Source: Holacanthus passer (lineage: Eukaryota; Chordata; Actinopteri; Pomacanthidae). Taken from it: a stretch of 64,000 nt of DNA. The stretch is taken from the NCBI GenBank assembly GCA_025331565.1, contig JAFREQ010000017.1:310001-374000 (forward strand), in the 5' to 3' direction. A program made the translations under genes and the position numbers. Of this stretch, positions 20,381-32,300 are shown piece by piece (position 1 is the first letter of the stretch; each line of letters begins with the position of its first letter). Below the pieces are notes generated by a model, which had not been told where the DNA came from, made no database searches, and worked only from the letters and a program-made list of their open reading frames with translations.

Positions 20381-23300
20381 CAGAGTGTGTTACAGCTCTG
20401 TGGCAGTTATTTGTATCAGGGAGGTTCAGAGCAAATTGGTGCTAACGGCACAGCCAGGGTCTGCTTCATGAGTCAACATGCAGCTGAGGCGTGGGCTCCA
20501 CACCGCAGACTCTACTTGGCCCCCACTCCAATCTGTTTTATGTTGGAATGCAGACCCTTCCACAATCACAAAGCCCAGTGGTGTCTGTGTGTGTGTGTGG
20601 CTGTCAAAACTGAACTCTGAACCCACTAAGAAAACTCGTACCAGTGCAAAAAGTGTGCTGTTGTTTAAGGCTATTTCAGTCCAGTGCTGCTCTTGAACAG
20701 TACAGCAGATGAACTGGCTGCAGTACCTGCAGTGAAACCTCTGCAGATGTTCCACACATGCATTTCAATTAGTCCTCTATTAATCCATGTATGCAGAGGC
20801 TGATTTTTATCATGCATGTTGCGTGTGGTCTGTTGAACCCAGCACATATAGCACTTCTGGGCGTTTGCATAAATCAATGCAATCCATGCAATTAAACCTG
20901 CAGCATCTATTTGCTGCATTAGGTCGATATCTAAATGCCATTTTGAGTAAAGGATTTCTGCGATACGCAACACGGCCTGCATTACAAAAATGTTCTGCGC
21001 CCCTCGTAGCATGCTGTGCTTGTTAGTGATCAGGTTATGGTATTTTAAAACTTTGACCATGCTGGCTAAATATGCACAAGTCACATCCTGGCAGATATTG
21101 GCTGACTTAATTGACCCAACACGCAGATGTCACTCCTGCAGTGTCAGCAGCTGGGAGTGAAGAGAAAGTGGATGCTCACGTCTCTTTCAGTCAGGTAAAA
21201 AAAAAAATGTGTCAAATGTCATACTGGTTTTTGGGATTTTCAGAGCGTGTTTTTCGCAAACACAAAAGCATAACCTCGCCCACACATGGCCATCCCCCGC
21301 CAAAACTAATACTGCTGGCTAGATGCAGGGCCAAGCGCTGAAAATGCTCACCACGGGGAAAGAGAGCAGCGTAGCAGTGGATAAGAGCCAGAGCAGGAAA
21401 GCAGGGCGGCTTTTCAACAGAGTTTTAGGTGCTGTGTGCGGTTTTAAAACGAACACTGGCACCAGGCCTAAAGAGAATCTCACATCCTGCCGAGTGAGAG
21501 AAAGTAGTATGAATGGATTGGTTTATACAAGAATGAAACCTTGGATAGAAGAAGATTGGGTGAGGCAAGACTTCCTGTGTTTGGGGAGTGTGTGTTTGTG
21601 TATGTGTTTGATTCCATCAATCTGTCAGAGTGTCTACACTGGTCTAGTGAACAATGTCTAGCAGAGTGTTGTATGAAGGAGGGTGTACATGAGCTAAAGG
21701 GGCTGGTGTACAGACATGGGTAAAGGAGCCTGCCCAAAGTCCCATCAATCACTCCATGCTCCACCCGTCTCTGACAGCCTACTGGGCCAGGGAAGACAGG
21801 GGAAGACATGGCCTCCAGAAGCACACCAGAACCCACTTCATCCCTCCTTCTGTCTCTTTTCCTCCTGCAGGAAACAGAGGATGCAGACAAATTAGGGCAC
21901 CGCTTGAGCTTTTTGAGACAAGGAAAATCCAAATTAACAGAGCAAAACATAATTTCATAATTCCCACTCCTTATCTTATCATCTGCGTTATCAGATTGTC
22001 ACGGGTGGAATTCAGGAGGAAATTGCACCATAAAACAATAAATACAGAGCCTTGGTTAATGAGGTACTTCATAATGGCAACATAAAATACTTCTTGAGAA
22101 GGTGTTGCTTGAGTCAGTCCCTTTAGTGAGATAGCTATTTAATTATGAGATATATAATTAATACCTCTTTCTATAATGAAATGAAATGCATTAGATGTGC
22201 TAAACACAGCTGTATCATGCTGACATCTTCTTTGTTTTTGTCTTTTGGATCTTCTCTCAGTGCACATTCATGTAGGAAATGGCTGGTCTCTGTTAACAAG
22301 GAAGGGATTGCTGACTTATGGAGTCCACTTTAAGCACTTTCCTCTCTGTCTGTGAAGGTTTTTGCAGTCCATCCATTCACACACAGTGACATTGCCCAGA
22401 TATCTCGGGATGTCTTTGAGAAAGTAGAACCACTGCGCAGATTTCTGTTTGGGTGTCTGGACACTTTTCTTGTACATCAGAGCTTTTTTTCTTTCTGGTT
22501 GCCTGCTTATTCATCTGTATGTAATCCTTGCCTCTGGCTATAGTACAGAACGGGATCATGGGTAGGATGGGCGCAGAGTCCCAGGATAGTGAAGTATGAT
22601 ATTAACGTTATGAAGTGCTAGTCTCGAGCAGATAAGATACAGTATGTGAGCTCTTGAGTCCAGTGGCCCTGTACTACCACTCACTGATAGCAGAGTACCT
22701 TCACTTCCTCTCCTCTTCAAAATATTGTTTGTGTGTGTGCATGTTTCAATGAGTGTATTTTTTTTTTTATATGCACCTTTTATCAACGTGTTTCCATATT
22801 TGTTTGAGGTGTGCCTTTGGCTCTGCTCCACATGTGATAAATGCTCTTGGTGGTAAGCTGTCAGTGCTTGTGAGAACCAGATGAATGTATGCCGCTGACT
22901 CTAATCTTCCACTTCTTCTGCAGAGACCTGGGTATTACTCTTGTTGTGAGGTGTAATCTCCTCTTGGTCTGAGCCTCTCCTGTGGCCAGAGAGGCTGTGC
23001 ATATGTGTGTTTATGTGTCTGTGAGGATTGTGCATGAGTACGTGCTCGCATTCTGGTGTCTGGTCATATGACGAGGTGTTCTGCACTGCGGACATGCTCC
23101 GGTTATTAAACCTAGGTTAAGCCTTCACTTGAAATCTTCTATCATGCTCCTCGATCCGAGACGATGGAGTTAGGGAGGATTAAGGGGTTTGGAGACTGGA
23201 ACTTCAGGGATTTTCTGCAAACATTTTGGCAAAGTTAGAAAAATGTGCTCAAGGGGCACGCTCAGTCCGCTTAAGGTGAGGCTGCATGGACCTTGTGATG

Positions 23301-23610
23301 GCCTGTTTTTTTTCTTTGTCTACACTGTTTACTCCCAGGAAGCAATCTGCCAGTCCATCACCTATTGATAGTTTTTCAGCTACTCTCTAACTCCAAGCAG
23401 AGTGCAGACTTTGACATTTAGCTTAGTACAGCAATGGTACAAAACAAGACCAGAGAAATGTCAGGCACGTACTTGACAAGTTTACTCCAAAATACTGATA
23501 CTGAGTTTCAGTTGCTTTTGCAAAATGAAACAAAAAAAGTTTACTTTTTTGAAGCAGAGTAAACAACATTCAGTGTATCTGCATACTGGCACAATAAGAA
23601 TGACAAACTA
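20381..23610. other. Intron 2, no recognised genes
   Basis: A short TG tract lies at about 20586-20599 and a T-run at 22759-22768. Overlapping open frames on both strands (20387-21084 and 21323-22085) lack domain character and consistent splice context. Near 22135-22175 is an AT-rich patch with TTTAATTATG and ATAATTAATACC. Nothing else is recognised. Confidence 0.4.
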
Positions 23611-24126
23611 CAACCCAGATTCCAAAACAATTGGGATGTTACGCAAAACATAAATTAAACAAAATGTCATAATTTGCTAATCCTTTTTGACATAAACTCA
23701 ATTGAAAACATCACAAAGACAATATATTTAATACCTGACCTCATCAGCTTCATTGATTTTTGTAAATATCTTATTCTGAATTTGATGGCAGCAACATGTT
23801 TCAAACAAGTTGGGACAGGAGCAACAAAAGACTGTGAAACACCTGTTTGGATCATTCCACAGGTAAACAGGTTCATTGGTAACAGGTGATAGTATCATGA
23901 TTGGGTATGAAAGGTTCATCCTGGAAAGACTCAGTCGTTCACAAGCGAGGATGGAGAGAGGTTCAACACTTTGTCAAACACATGGTTGTACAAATGCGAT
24001 TTCTACACGGGCTCAGAAACACTTTGTAAAACTGTTGTCAGTAAACACAGTTTGTTTGCAAATGATTGCATTCTGTATTTATTTACATTTTACACAGCGT
24101 CCCAGCTTTTTTTGGATTCAGGGTCT
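23611..24126. mobile_element. Degraded non-autonomous DNA transposon (MITE-like), about 516 bp
   Basis: The left end begins CAACCCAGATTCCAAAACAA (23611) and continues TTGGGA to about 23655. The right end (24082-24126), read in reverse complement, gives ATCCAAAAAAAGCTGGGACG and TGTGTAAAATGTAAAT. The two ends align as imperfect terminal inverted repeats of about 45 bp, identical at roughly two thirds of positions, with many differences being transitions. An internal copy of the end motif (CAAACAAGTTGGGACAGGAG) lies near 23801-23820. I recall this CAACCC-ATTCCAAAAAAGTTGGGAC family as very common in teleost genomes, but I cannot assign its superfamily. No transposase frame is present and no clear target-site duplication is left. 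The open frames inside it are not genes. Confidence 0.8.
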
Positions 24127-26610
24127 TCTGGATATGTAAGCAGCATTGTCAGTGTAAGTATATGGCACACATCTTTTGTTTCATCCCTGGCATAAAAGCT
24201 AGATTTGTTGGGTTTGTGGAGACGTTGAGAGGCAGAATTTCGGTTGCCCAACTGTAGCCAGAAGAAGACGAGCTGATTCTGCTCAGGTCCAATGGACTGA
24301 TAACAGAAAAATGTCTGGACCACACTTGTGCTATATCAGCTTTTATCTGATAGATCTTCTCTTCTCAACATGCTATCTCCTCTTTTCCTCTCCTCTCTAT
24401 TTCTATTTCTCCCTCCCACTGTGTTGCTCTCCCTCACTCAGTCTCCTGTGAATTCATAGAGAGAGAATGATAGAGGCAATGCAGACAGGGTATATTTCCA
24501 AGACCCACGTGAAGGAGAAGGGATGGGAAAAGGGGAAGAAAAAAATATATCTAAAATTTTATCAGAGTTGTAGCATGTTGCTCAGCCCGGAGCAAGACAG
24601 ACAGGAAGAGCTGATGAAGTAAGCAGTAGACCCAAACACTGATAATGATCTGCCCCGTGCTATCTGACTGCAAATGAAATGCAGTCGACTTGCTGCTGAC
24701 TGTGGATAGTCACAGCCCTGCCATCAGTCAATGACACGCACAAACAGGGGATACATGATGGCATTCAATTGTCATCTAATTGTCCTTGGTTGCTGTGGGA
24801 GCTAATCTGATCATTAAAGCAACAATTGGGAGAAAATGAGTTTCTCCTTGTCGTGTCACAGATACAAGAGGGTGCCCTAAAATAGGATCGTATGAGTGAG
24901 AGTCGTGGCTCATTATCGCGGTGTAGTTCTTATGCAAGCTCTCTGTTATCCTGACCTTTCTGTAATGCCGGCAGTTCATTTCTGAGCCCCAGATATTTAA
25001 CATAGTCTCGTGTTACAAATGAAGGGATTGACTCCATTACAGCAGTAATGACACACTAATGACAAAGAAATGGAGGAAGAGTAAATGCAACAAACCAACA
25101 ATGAACATAACTGAAAATCTGGTCTTATCTGAAAGATTTCTGTTGACTTGTTTAAACATCCGTCTCTTCTGATTAACTGAAAATGTTTACACACCTCAGG
25201 CATAACTCCACATGCAACGAGCATAATCATCCTCAATGGAGTGTATGTAAACACGTACAATAGTCTAATTAGGAGCGTAAGGAGAAGGGCGGCTTGACTG
25301 AGCGATGAATAGGACAGATACACTCTCACCTCTTCTTTGTGCCGGCGTGACCTTTCTAAACAGGGTGTGGCAAGGACACAAAAGGATCTCCATGTAACCA
25401 TATACTGCAAAGAGTCGGATGAAAGACAGACAGGGGGACGTCATGTGTAAAAAGAGAAAAGTAGAGAGGATCCATTCAAAATTCAAACAGTAGTCAGTTG
25501 CTGTGGGTAAGTTTGAAATAGCTGACATCTGACTCAGTGAGGCCCGGTATTGTATGACCATAGTGCTGGTGTTAGGCTCGGGGGTGACATTTCTATTCTC
25601 CCTTCCAGACCTCCCTCTCTCTCTCTTTCACTAGTATCAGATTCTAATCTGTCAGTGGTGCCTCAGCTCCATTTAGCCGATTGGCTTCCTTCTGATGGAT
25701 GGGATAGAAAGCCCTTCGGTGACCGGCAGGGATACAGCTAGTCCTTTTCCCAGAGGTCTTCACTTCTCTAAAAACAGCTTAGGATTTGATTCTCACCTAT
25801 GTCAGTTTTCAACACATATGTAACCATTATCCCTTTCTTATGCTTCTCAGCCAGTGTTACTCGTAAGGTAAGACACTGTGCAACTCTTTACTTTCGTTCA
25901 GCCTCATAAACCACTTGTGTCGTGTTTGGCCTTTCTCTGTGAGCATCATGCCGATAATCGTGGTGTGGTAGCAGATGATCTCGGGACCTGGCCTTTGCGT
26001 CCGGGCTCGTTTTCCCTGCCAATGGGATTAGTGGAGAGTGCCGACTCTGCAGGTGGAGCCGTAAGTTAATTTGCCCCACTGTTTGGAGCTATAATAGCTT
26101 ATTGATTGCCTGACAGAGATGCAAGAAGCAGCATGGAAGGGCACAGAGAGGGTAGAGAATAAGTTAATCATCGCTCAGTGTGTTGCCAGGATTTAATCAC
26201 ATTACCCAAGGTTCACCACTGCCATGTAAATTCATATTCAACCTCAGGAACTGGAGTGACTGCTCTGAGAAAGAGGGGACCCTGCTGCTTTCGTGAAACC
26301 TTTCCTCAGCTGCGGTCTGGTCCCTGCCGGCCCTGGTACTCCCTGCCCGGCATCCGCCTCAATCCTGTGGGATGGCGGCTCCCTGCCCAGGGGCCCAGCT
26401 TAATTCATGCTAAGCTGTTGGGTTAATTTTAGCTATACTACCCAGTGGTGACCTCCATCTGCTATAACGCTGCTCAGGTTGTCTGAAAAACATCAGCCTG
26501 GCCTCCACGATTCAGGCCATAACTCCCAGACAGCTGGTTGAGCCATCACTCAGTGCGTCCAAGACTCTTTCCCAAGCTAAAGTGCTCCTGTGCAGTGTGT
26601 ACGGTATGGA
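24127..26610. other. Intron 2, no recognised genes; GC-rich patch near 26.3 kb
   Basis: Nothing coding is recognised. A pyrimidine-rich tract lies at 24355-24440. At 26103-26116, TGATTG and TGACAG occur two bases apart, resembling a PBX plus MEIS half-site pair. A GC-rich, repeat-free patch at 26270-26405 (with CCTGCCGGCCCTGG and GGATGGCGGCTCC) stands out from its AT-rich surroundings and could be a conserved element. Confidence 0.35.
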
Positions 26611-26615
26611 CAGGA

Positions 26616-26617
<2 letters not shown>

Positions 26618-26658
<41 letters not shown>
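26618..26658. repeat. (GT)20 microsatellite
   Basis: An uninterrupted GT tract of 41 bp, the longest dinucleotide repeat seen in this window. It is probably polymorphic and able to adopt Z-DNA. Confidence 0.97.
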
Positions 26659-26659
<1 letters not shown>

Positions 26660-27327
26660 CTTAGAGGAACTCTGGCCCATTAGCACTGTCATCATATACA
26701 CATTTTCACTGCAGCGGGTTACCTGGAAACTGCACATTCGGCTTTTATTGAGACAGATTGAGACACACATTGAGAAAATTCTCCCCTGTTTTAACAGCTT
26801 CAAGCAAAGTTGCCATTAACGCTGTGTTCTACATGAGTACATGGACTGTAGCAGAGCTGAGTAACTCTGTTTATACCCCAGAGTCGCCAGCCAGGACTGA
26901 TCCTCCTATCACTTATAGGAGCAAAATCCTCTGCCCACCATGCTTTCCCTCAAGGTTCTGTGAGGGCATCACTTTGGCTGGTGTTTACACAGAAAGCAGT
27001 AAAACCAGCTTCAGCGGTGGTTGGAGTTTGCCCATGCTCCAGCCTGCCTTCTATCAATCTGTCGGCACCCGAACGCCGAGCTAACCGAAAGCAAAACAAT
27101 GGCACAGAAAGGAGAGAGGTGAAGGAGTGAGGTAACGTAAACATGGAGACAGAGACGTGTTGACCTCCCACCCCATCACGTACACACACTGTCACTGACC
27201 CGATGGCCAAATTCCTATCTGGCAACCACGGGAGCAACATCTGGCAAAAGTGTCCACCTTAACCCAAATCTAAACCCCATCAGGTCTCATCGCTGGCGGG
27301 ACTCCAGGTACAACATGTAGATTACTC

Positions 27328-27565
27328 CGGCGTCGGAAAAAAAAGCTTTGATGCGATTTAAAATAATTGCGCGGAATCTGGTGCTTTTGAGATCAAACGC
27401 GCAGAGGGAGCGATGGGAAGGAACAACAAAGGCGGGGATAAATTGTCGAATAGAAAATGGCGGAGGAGCCGCAATTAAGCCTGGGATGAGAGAGAGGAGA
27501 TGGAGGTGGCTCCAGTTGGACGGAGCGTCTCTCTTGGCTCGTGAGGGGAAGATAAGGGGACAGGT
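27328..27565. promoter_or_regulatory. CpG-rich block with YY1-like and TCF/SOX-like motifs
   Basis: I count 16 CpG between 27328 and 27541 (for example CCGGCGTCGG, TTGCGCGG and AAACGCGCAG). AAAATGGCGGA at 27454-27464 matches the YY1 motif except at its last base. CTTTGAT (27346-27352) and ACAAAG (27426-27431) fit TCF/LEF or SOX cores. The block looks like a CpG-island promoter or a developmental enhancer in the middle of intron 2. No first exon was identified on either strand. The regulatory call is inference from composition and motifs. Confidence 0.35.
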
Positions 27566-28740
27566 GGTGTTCTGTTCTCTCAAAGATCTCCGACAGCTGG
27601 CAACTCTCTCACTATAAGCGTGCTGCCATAGAATGTATGTGTGCGTGTCCCTGGGAGTGTGATATGCCTGTTTGTGTGACATTTGTTTGTGAGTGCGTGT
27701 GTGTTTATAGCTACATGTGCCTACATTTGGTGGTTGTTTGAGCACTTGCCAGCTGAGATATCTCCCTAAAGTCAGTCTCAACTCTCATACCTAGGCTTTT
27801 TTTTTTTTATAGTTTCCTTGTTGTTTTTTTTCCACTCCCTGGCAGCCCCGTGGCATCGGGCCATTTTATACCAGACTGTTCGACTAGAATATTTTTCTCT
27901 CTCTGTCTGTGTTAGTGCTTCAATGTGGAGCCACAATCTGTGAAAGCCTCGCAGGTTGATTCCTGTTCTGACCCAGTTCAGACTCAGAGGAGTGGTCTGT
28001 CCATGTTACTCAGTCTGATGTTTGTATTTTTGTATTGCTGCTTACTTCGCTCCCTGTGTATTTATGTGACTCCTAAAGACAAAATATTTTTGTCATGGCT
28101 GCAGGTCTAACATCGAGTAATGAATCGCTTCAAACCTGACAAATGGAATACTGCATATTTCCTAGTCGAGTCTTAAAAAAGGTGTTCATTTGTGTTTGCT
28201 TTTCTCATAAACTTGATTTCATGACCAATGAACACTTTACCATGCAAAGCAGATGCCGGGATAACAAATGAGCCAAAACAGAAGGGACTTAAAATTCCTT
28301 TGTGTCGGCCTGGCAGTGTGCAGTGTTCATGTACTTTGGTTAGTTCAGAGTTCTTTACTGTGTTGGCTTTGGGCTCGCTCCACATACAGCCCTGTGTTTG
28401 ATCGGGCGGTGTAGTGTGTAGCCGCTGAGAAGAGCTCGTGTCATCTCAGTGGCAGACTGCTTTTGTTTGCAGAACAGAAAAAGAGATGGCACTAAATGGG
28501 CCAGAGGCGGTTATTTGCTGTTGGCAAACAGACACTGTCCTCAGTGGTGAAGCACTCAGTTGCCACTGTGGCCTGACAGCTGGCTTTCATCCCTCAGAGC
28601 TGCAGAGTTTGTTCACAATGCAAGTTGCTCTTAAATGTAATTCATGCTCTTTAACTCTTCATTGCCATCGCACTCCGGCAGAGGCTCAGAATAATGATTC
28701 CCCTCCAGCTCTGCTTTAGGTCAACAGAATGGGAATCCAT
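27566..28740. other. Intron 2, no recognised genes
   Basis: This is intronic DNA with a G/T-rich patch at 27630-27720 and T-runs at 27799-27810. No exon, RNA gene or transposon is recognised. Confidence 0.4.
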
Positions 28741-28755
28741 TTCTTAGACCAGTAT

Positions 28756-28767
28756 TGATTGATGTCA
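28756..28767 (+). promoter_or_regulatory. Composite PBX-HOX / MEIS-like motif
   Basis: TGATTGATG (28756-28764) is a consensus-like PBX-HOX heterodimer site and overlaps TGTCA (28763-28767), the reverse of the MEIS/PREP core TGACA. Overlapping sites of this kind are used in hindbrain enhancers, and Slit-Robo signalling is a reported Hox target in hindbrain neurons. A single 12-bp match can be chance. Confidence 0.3.
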
Positions 28768-29280
28768 ACTGTTATAAGAGCTCTCTCTTTTCTCTGTGTT
28801 TCACCAGTGGTTTCTTTGAAGTTGCTGTGATTCCTTTAAGCTTCCCACCTTCAATGGAACAGTTGGCCTGCACCTGATCCATTGATGTTTCACGCCCCAG
28901 AGGTCACCTTGACTAGGATGCCCACTTTGTGGCGGAGGGGGGGAACTTTTTCATATGCAAAAATAAATGATGGTGTTTTAAGATGAAAGAACTCTCTTCA
29001 CCAGCACCATCTGTATCCACTCTCCACCTTTCTTTATACATATTATTCCCCGCCTGTCTTGATTATAAGCTGTAACCTCCACCAAATATGAATCACGGTG
29101 ATGGCAATGTATTCCTGATCTAACCAGCTGTTAAAGTAGTCCCATAATGACATTGAATATCCCTTCAAGACCATAATTACACTTACCTCCAGCCCATCGG
29201 GCACACATATTTCATCATTTATGCACATTGACTCTATCAAGATTCCTGTTAGCTTGTTCTCTCTGAAATGTGCATCTCAT
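28768..29280. other. Intron 2, imperfect estrogen-response-like palindrome, otherwise nothing recognised
   Basis: AGGTCACCTTGACTA at 28901-28915 matches a nuclear-receptor inverted repeat with 3-bp spacing, with two mismatches in the second half. No gene is recognised. Confidence 0.2.
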
Positions 29281-29380
29281 CAGGTAATCATTTAGACTGA
29301 AGCTCTTTGTAATTAACAATTGTTGAGGCAATTCTGCAGATCAATAATTTCTAATTGCTTGGGGTGGCTCACACACACTC
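29281..29380. promoter_or_regulatory. AT-rich block with a 10-bp SOX-like palindrome
   Basis: AACAATTGTT at 29315-29324 is a perfect palindrome made of two inverted ACAAT/ATTGT cores, preceded by TAATT. Further ATTA/TAATTG cores occur at 29343-29358 (CAATAATTTCTAATTG). It looks like a candidate neural enhancer core; the function is inferred. Confidence 0.25.
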
Positions 29381-32300
29381 ACACCCACCTCTTAATGGAA
29401 ATTGTTTCTAAAAAGGAAGGCTTTCTGTCTCTAGTAAAATAACAGTTATGCTTGGATAGTTAAATTTTTCACACAACAATTAGCACCGTTTTGTGTCTTC
29501 TCTTGTGCTTGAGGCATATGTTCATTATCTGTCCTTCCTGAGAGAGAAGAAATGATGCAAGTTAGCAATGACTAGATCACACGCTACTTGGACTCTTTTT
29601 ACATTCACTTTGCCACAAAAAAAAAATTCTGCTGCAGTACTTTCAAGCTTGAATTGTATCAGAAAATATGGCTTGCTTTCATCCCGCATAAGATTCCAAC
29701 TATTTCCCCTTAGGCAAAGCCACATAAAGCCAGCTTTGTCCTCCAGACACGCAGACGTTATTATAGCTGTCCTTGTATGACTATAAATATATTCATTCTG
29801 AACATCAACTGTTATTCATCTTGACCATAAAGTTGTAAGAAGTCCTATAACATTCATTTTGACATGTAGTCTTGGACGCAAGGGAAATGTCAGCATTGAC
29901 TTTTACATTTACATCAACTGTGTGTATGTCTCAATGTGGCAGAAATTTTCAGTGTAACCAACTGAGAGCATGTAAACTCGGTACTTTCTCAGGTTTATAT
30001 GTAATTTTTATTCCAAAGGTTCTCATGCCAGATTGTTGTTTTCCAACTTGGTAAAAACAGAGAGTCTTCCAATTGTGTTAATGCCACAAAACAAGCATAT
30101 TCCCAAGAGAGGTGAAAAATCAGAGGGGCTGGTCAGAGGTAGAAAAAAATCCAGGCCAAGTTCTCGGCAGACAGCTTTTTTGTCTCGGCTTGTCTGGAAA
30201 CTGTCACAGGAGAGGAGATCAAGGTGACCATTTTGCCCGTTCCAAACAACCCTGGAGCCGACGGCCACTGGCCGCTCATTCCTGAGGGCAGGCAGGGCAG
30301 AGCAGAGCGTAAACCCTTAAAGCAGGTTTTAAACAAACAGTCTGGCGAGGAGACTGTGTGTGGCTTTTCTCTTCAAATACCTCTGTCTTCCTCTCTGCCT
30401 CTCTCCAGAGAAGTGTGTGAGCAGCGTCCTCTCCCTGTCTGATTTATCTGTGCAAGGTGAGATAAGACTCTGCCTTAGCCCGTCTGTTAATCCTCTCAGC
30501 CACAGATGCAGCATGAGCATCTATCCGGCTTGTAGACAAAAGGTTCGCTGGATGGAAATGGTCGACTACACATTAAATACACACCTATATTACCTTTACT
30601 ATCAGACTTTTCTGAGGAATTCAGTGAAGTAATTGGAAAATATTTTATCTTAACAGGTTTCACATTGGTCATGGGCTTTTGGAATATCTTTGAGGAGACA
30701 GGGAATGTCGAGGGATTTGATAAATTTCAAGTCAAGGCTTATCGAGCCGTTTTTCAAATGTTTAACTTAATTGAATTGTTTTTCCAACTTTTTCACATAA
30801 GATGGTAGTGTGCGGCAGATTTTCTCCTCAGCAAGCCCAGACATTGCAGAATGAGGCTGTTTATCGCTTCAGAGCTTTTCTGAGCTACAACCACTACAAA
30901 AGAGGATAGAATACAATTTTTAGGTCATACAAATTCTTCATCCTCGTGATGAAAACTTATGGAATCCAAGACATGGTGGAAACCCGGTCACAAGGAGCAC
31001 AGTGCATTATTGTCAGATTTTCCATACAGAAATCATAGTTCCTCTTCGTCCCACTTGATCTGTAGGGAGTGCTCATACTTGCTCAGGACTGTAGAGACCA
31101 AATTCATCGGTCAGCTTTGATGTCAAGTTAAAAAAACTGCTCGGGTGCACTCCTGTAGAACTAAGTTAAACAGATGCTCGCTAAGGTTTTTTCTGCAAAT
31201 GATCACGAGTGAGTTTATGGAACAAAGTGAGACGAATGAGACCCGAGGGAAAATCTTTCAGCAGGGATGTGTGTGTGTGCTTGATGTGCACTTTGGATGT
31301 ATGGACAGACACCAGATGAAACCGATTTGTATCCTCGACATGTCTGTATTCATCAGGGAACTACAGCATCATTCTGTCCTGCTGACAGCATCGACTTGTA
31401 ATTGGCTGACAGACTAAGTGCCTCTTCTATTGGTTTAGACCGGAGACATTTAACTTTAATACGGACACTGCAACAGTATGGTCCTTGGGTCAGGTACACT
31501 GCGAGACATAGTCAGTAAACAGTGGTTAATTTGGAAAGAGAATTAAAATGACTCATATTTCTTAGATCTCATTTCGCCCATCCTGCCTGCTGCATCACTG
31601 AACTACAACAACTGCCCCCAGCTGCCCTTTTCTTACCAATATTATTCCTTTGTTCCTGATCCAAAGAAGTGTCACCACCATATTCGCGAAAATTACAGGG
31701 ATTGGCATTGACATAATGAAATTTTGTTGTGCAATGTGCATTGCTCGGGGTGGAATTACACTTTGGGTGATGAGTGAAAGTAGATGGAGGTAGTGCATAA
31801 ATAGTGTACAGCTGTAGAGCATAAAACTAGCTGGATGTCATCAAGGTAATCAAATGAACTGTGCTATCAAGCAGAGTTTTAATGAAATACTCAGAGTGAT
31901 CTCTAGTTTCCAAATAGAGTGCCGCTTTGTAAGACTCTTCAGGTATTTATAGAAGCCAAATGCGTGCTGAGAAGGACTTAGTGATTAGGAATAATAGGAA
32001 ACATGACACAGCCAGTTAGAGGATCGTTCATTCTCACAAACCTGTGCACCTGTCACACACGCACATGGATGCCACCAGGTAGAGAGTGATTCGGAAGTTT
32101 CATAGACAAAGTACATAGTGTTCAGCGATGGAAATGGAAGCTCTTCAACTGCGTCTCTTTGATGTAGTAGATAAAAAGCAGGGATAGTGTCCCTGAAGAG
32201 CACTTATGTTCAGGATACATCCCTCCCTCTCTGAGGCCCAGCTGCTATCATTTTTAAAAGCAGGGTTTTTACAGTACGCTAACTGCCATTTATATGATAA

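Noticed and set aside
23674..24323. Several open frames inside and beside the transposon
   Set aside because: They lie within or overlap a non-coding inverted-repeat element and do not resemble a transposase.
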